Shown piece by piece: positions 6,193-6,724 of a DNA stretch of 6,724 nucleotides. Each line of letters opens with the position of its first letter. Position 1 is the first letter of the stretch. The position numbers and the translations under genes were made by a program. Origin of the DNA: Deltaproteobacteria bacterium (GTDB lineage Bacteria; Desulfobacterota; Desulfobacteria; Desulfobacterales; JAFDDL01); assembly GCA_019310865.1 (NCBI GenBank), contig JAFDDL010000197.1, forward strand, positions 1 through 6,724. The letters are read 5' to 3'. Below the pieces are notes generated by a model. It saw only the letters and a program-made list of their open reading frames with translations, was not told where the DNA came from and did not search any database.

Positions 6193-6724
6193 ATGTTAAA
6201 AGGATCTTATACCGCGCTTATCACCCCGTTTGCCGACGACACGGTCGACTACGATGGCCTGGATAAACTGATTGAATATCAAATCGGAAATGGCATCAGC
6301 GGGATTCTGGCCGTGGGGACGACCGGAGAAAGTCCGACACTGACCTGGGACGAACACCACAAGGTTATCGAACATGTGGCCCAAAAGACCCGTGGTCGAG
6401 TCAAGTGCCTTGCCGGTACCGGCAGCAACAACACAAAAGAATCCCTAGCGGCCACCCAATCAGCCGTAAAAACCGGTGTCGATGCGGTGCTGCTGGTGGA
6501 CCCGTATTATAACGGCCCCAGTTCCCTTGAAATTCGACGTGAATATATCACGCCCATCGCCCAGGCTTGCCACGACGTGCAGATTATCCCCTATGTGATT
6601 CCGGGCCGAACCGGCGCCCAGCTGCTTGCCGAGGACCTGGCCATTTTGAATCGGCAATATCCCAATGTGAGCACCGTTAAGGAGGCCACTGGTAATATTG
6701 AGAATATGCGCCACACCCGGACCT
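6193..6724 (+). CDS. dapA: 4-hydroxy-tetrahydrodipicolinate synthase (DHDPS), N-terminal part
   Basis: The 177 visible residues (of about 290-295 usual) encode the first part of a class I aldolase TIM barrel. DapA condenses pyruvate with L-aspartate-4-semialdehyde, the first committed step of the diaminopimelate/lysine pathway, in the cytoplasm. Visible active-site elements are GTTGES (42-47, with T43 and T44), PYYN (104-107, with Y106 at the dimer-contact tyrosine position), Y134 and R139 in YVIPGRTG, and the Schiff-base lysine K163 in VKEATGN. The tyrosine motif is usually YNVPxRTG, so V135 is a small departure. Paralogues acting on other keto acids share this fold, but TTGES with Y134, R139 and K163 favours true DapA. 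The gene is divergent from the repair-nuclease operon and continues past the right edge. Confidence 0.9.
   Translation, partial: MLKGSYTALITPFADDTVDYDGLDKLIEYQIGNGISGILAVGTTGESPTLTWDEHHKVIEHVAQKTRGRVKCLAGTGSNNTKESLAATQSAVKTGVDAVLLVDPYYNGPSSLEIRREYITPIAQACHDVQIIPYVIPGRTGAQLLAEDLAILNRQYPNVSTVKEATGNIENMRHTRT

Noticed and set aside
1..6724. CRISPR arrays, insertion sequences, tRNA or rRNA genes
   Set aside because: No spaced direct repeats, terminal inverted repeats, transposase motifs or RNA gene signatures were seen; nearly all the sequence is accounted for by coding regions.

Overview
The window is bacterial, compact and moderately GC-rich. A partial dapA runs rightward at the right end. Everything to its left is one leftward operon of six genes. 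The protein styles (a Rad50-like ATPase with its Mre11-like partner, a FetAB-type transporter, and a DapA carrying VDPYYNGPSS) fit a Gram-negative anaerobe of the Desulfobacterota. That placement is an impression from memory of similar proteins, not a measured result.

The leftward transcription unit runs from about 6060 to beyond position 1. Its order is: a YhaO/SbcD-like metallophosphoesterase nuclease (5952 to 4705), a YhaN/SbcC-like ATPase with coiled coils and a central transmembrane hairpin (4708 to 2531), a FetA-like ABC ATPase (2534 to 1932), a FetB-like (UPF0014) permease (1935 to 1129), a second, YkuE-like metallophosphoesterase (1119 to 160), and a zinc-ribbon protein (142 to beyond the left edge). 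The first three junctions are 4-bp ATGA stop/start overlaps and the next two gaps are 9 and 17 nt. The genes are therefore almost certainly co-transcribed and translationally coupled. I see no terminator between any of them.

The 240-bp gap between the divergent yhaO-like gene and dapA (5953 to 6192) holds plausible but weak promoters for both directions, a 10-bp palindrome and ribosome binding sites. dapA (6193 to beyond the right edge) encodes the first 177 residues of a dihydrodipicolinate synthase with its catalytic residues in place. Its link to the leftward operon is only head-to-head position.

The most noteworthy aspect is that a Mre11/Rad50-like pair, whose ATPase looks membrane-anchored and lacks a zinc hook, is tightly coupled to a FetAB-type transporter and a second phosphoesterase. 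The individual families are known. Whether the whole operon forms one functional system is inference.
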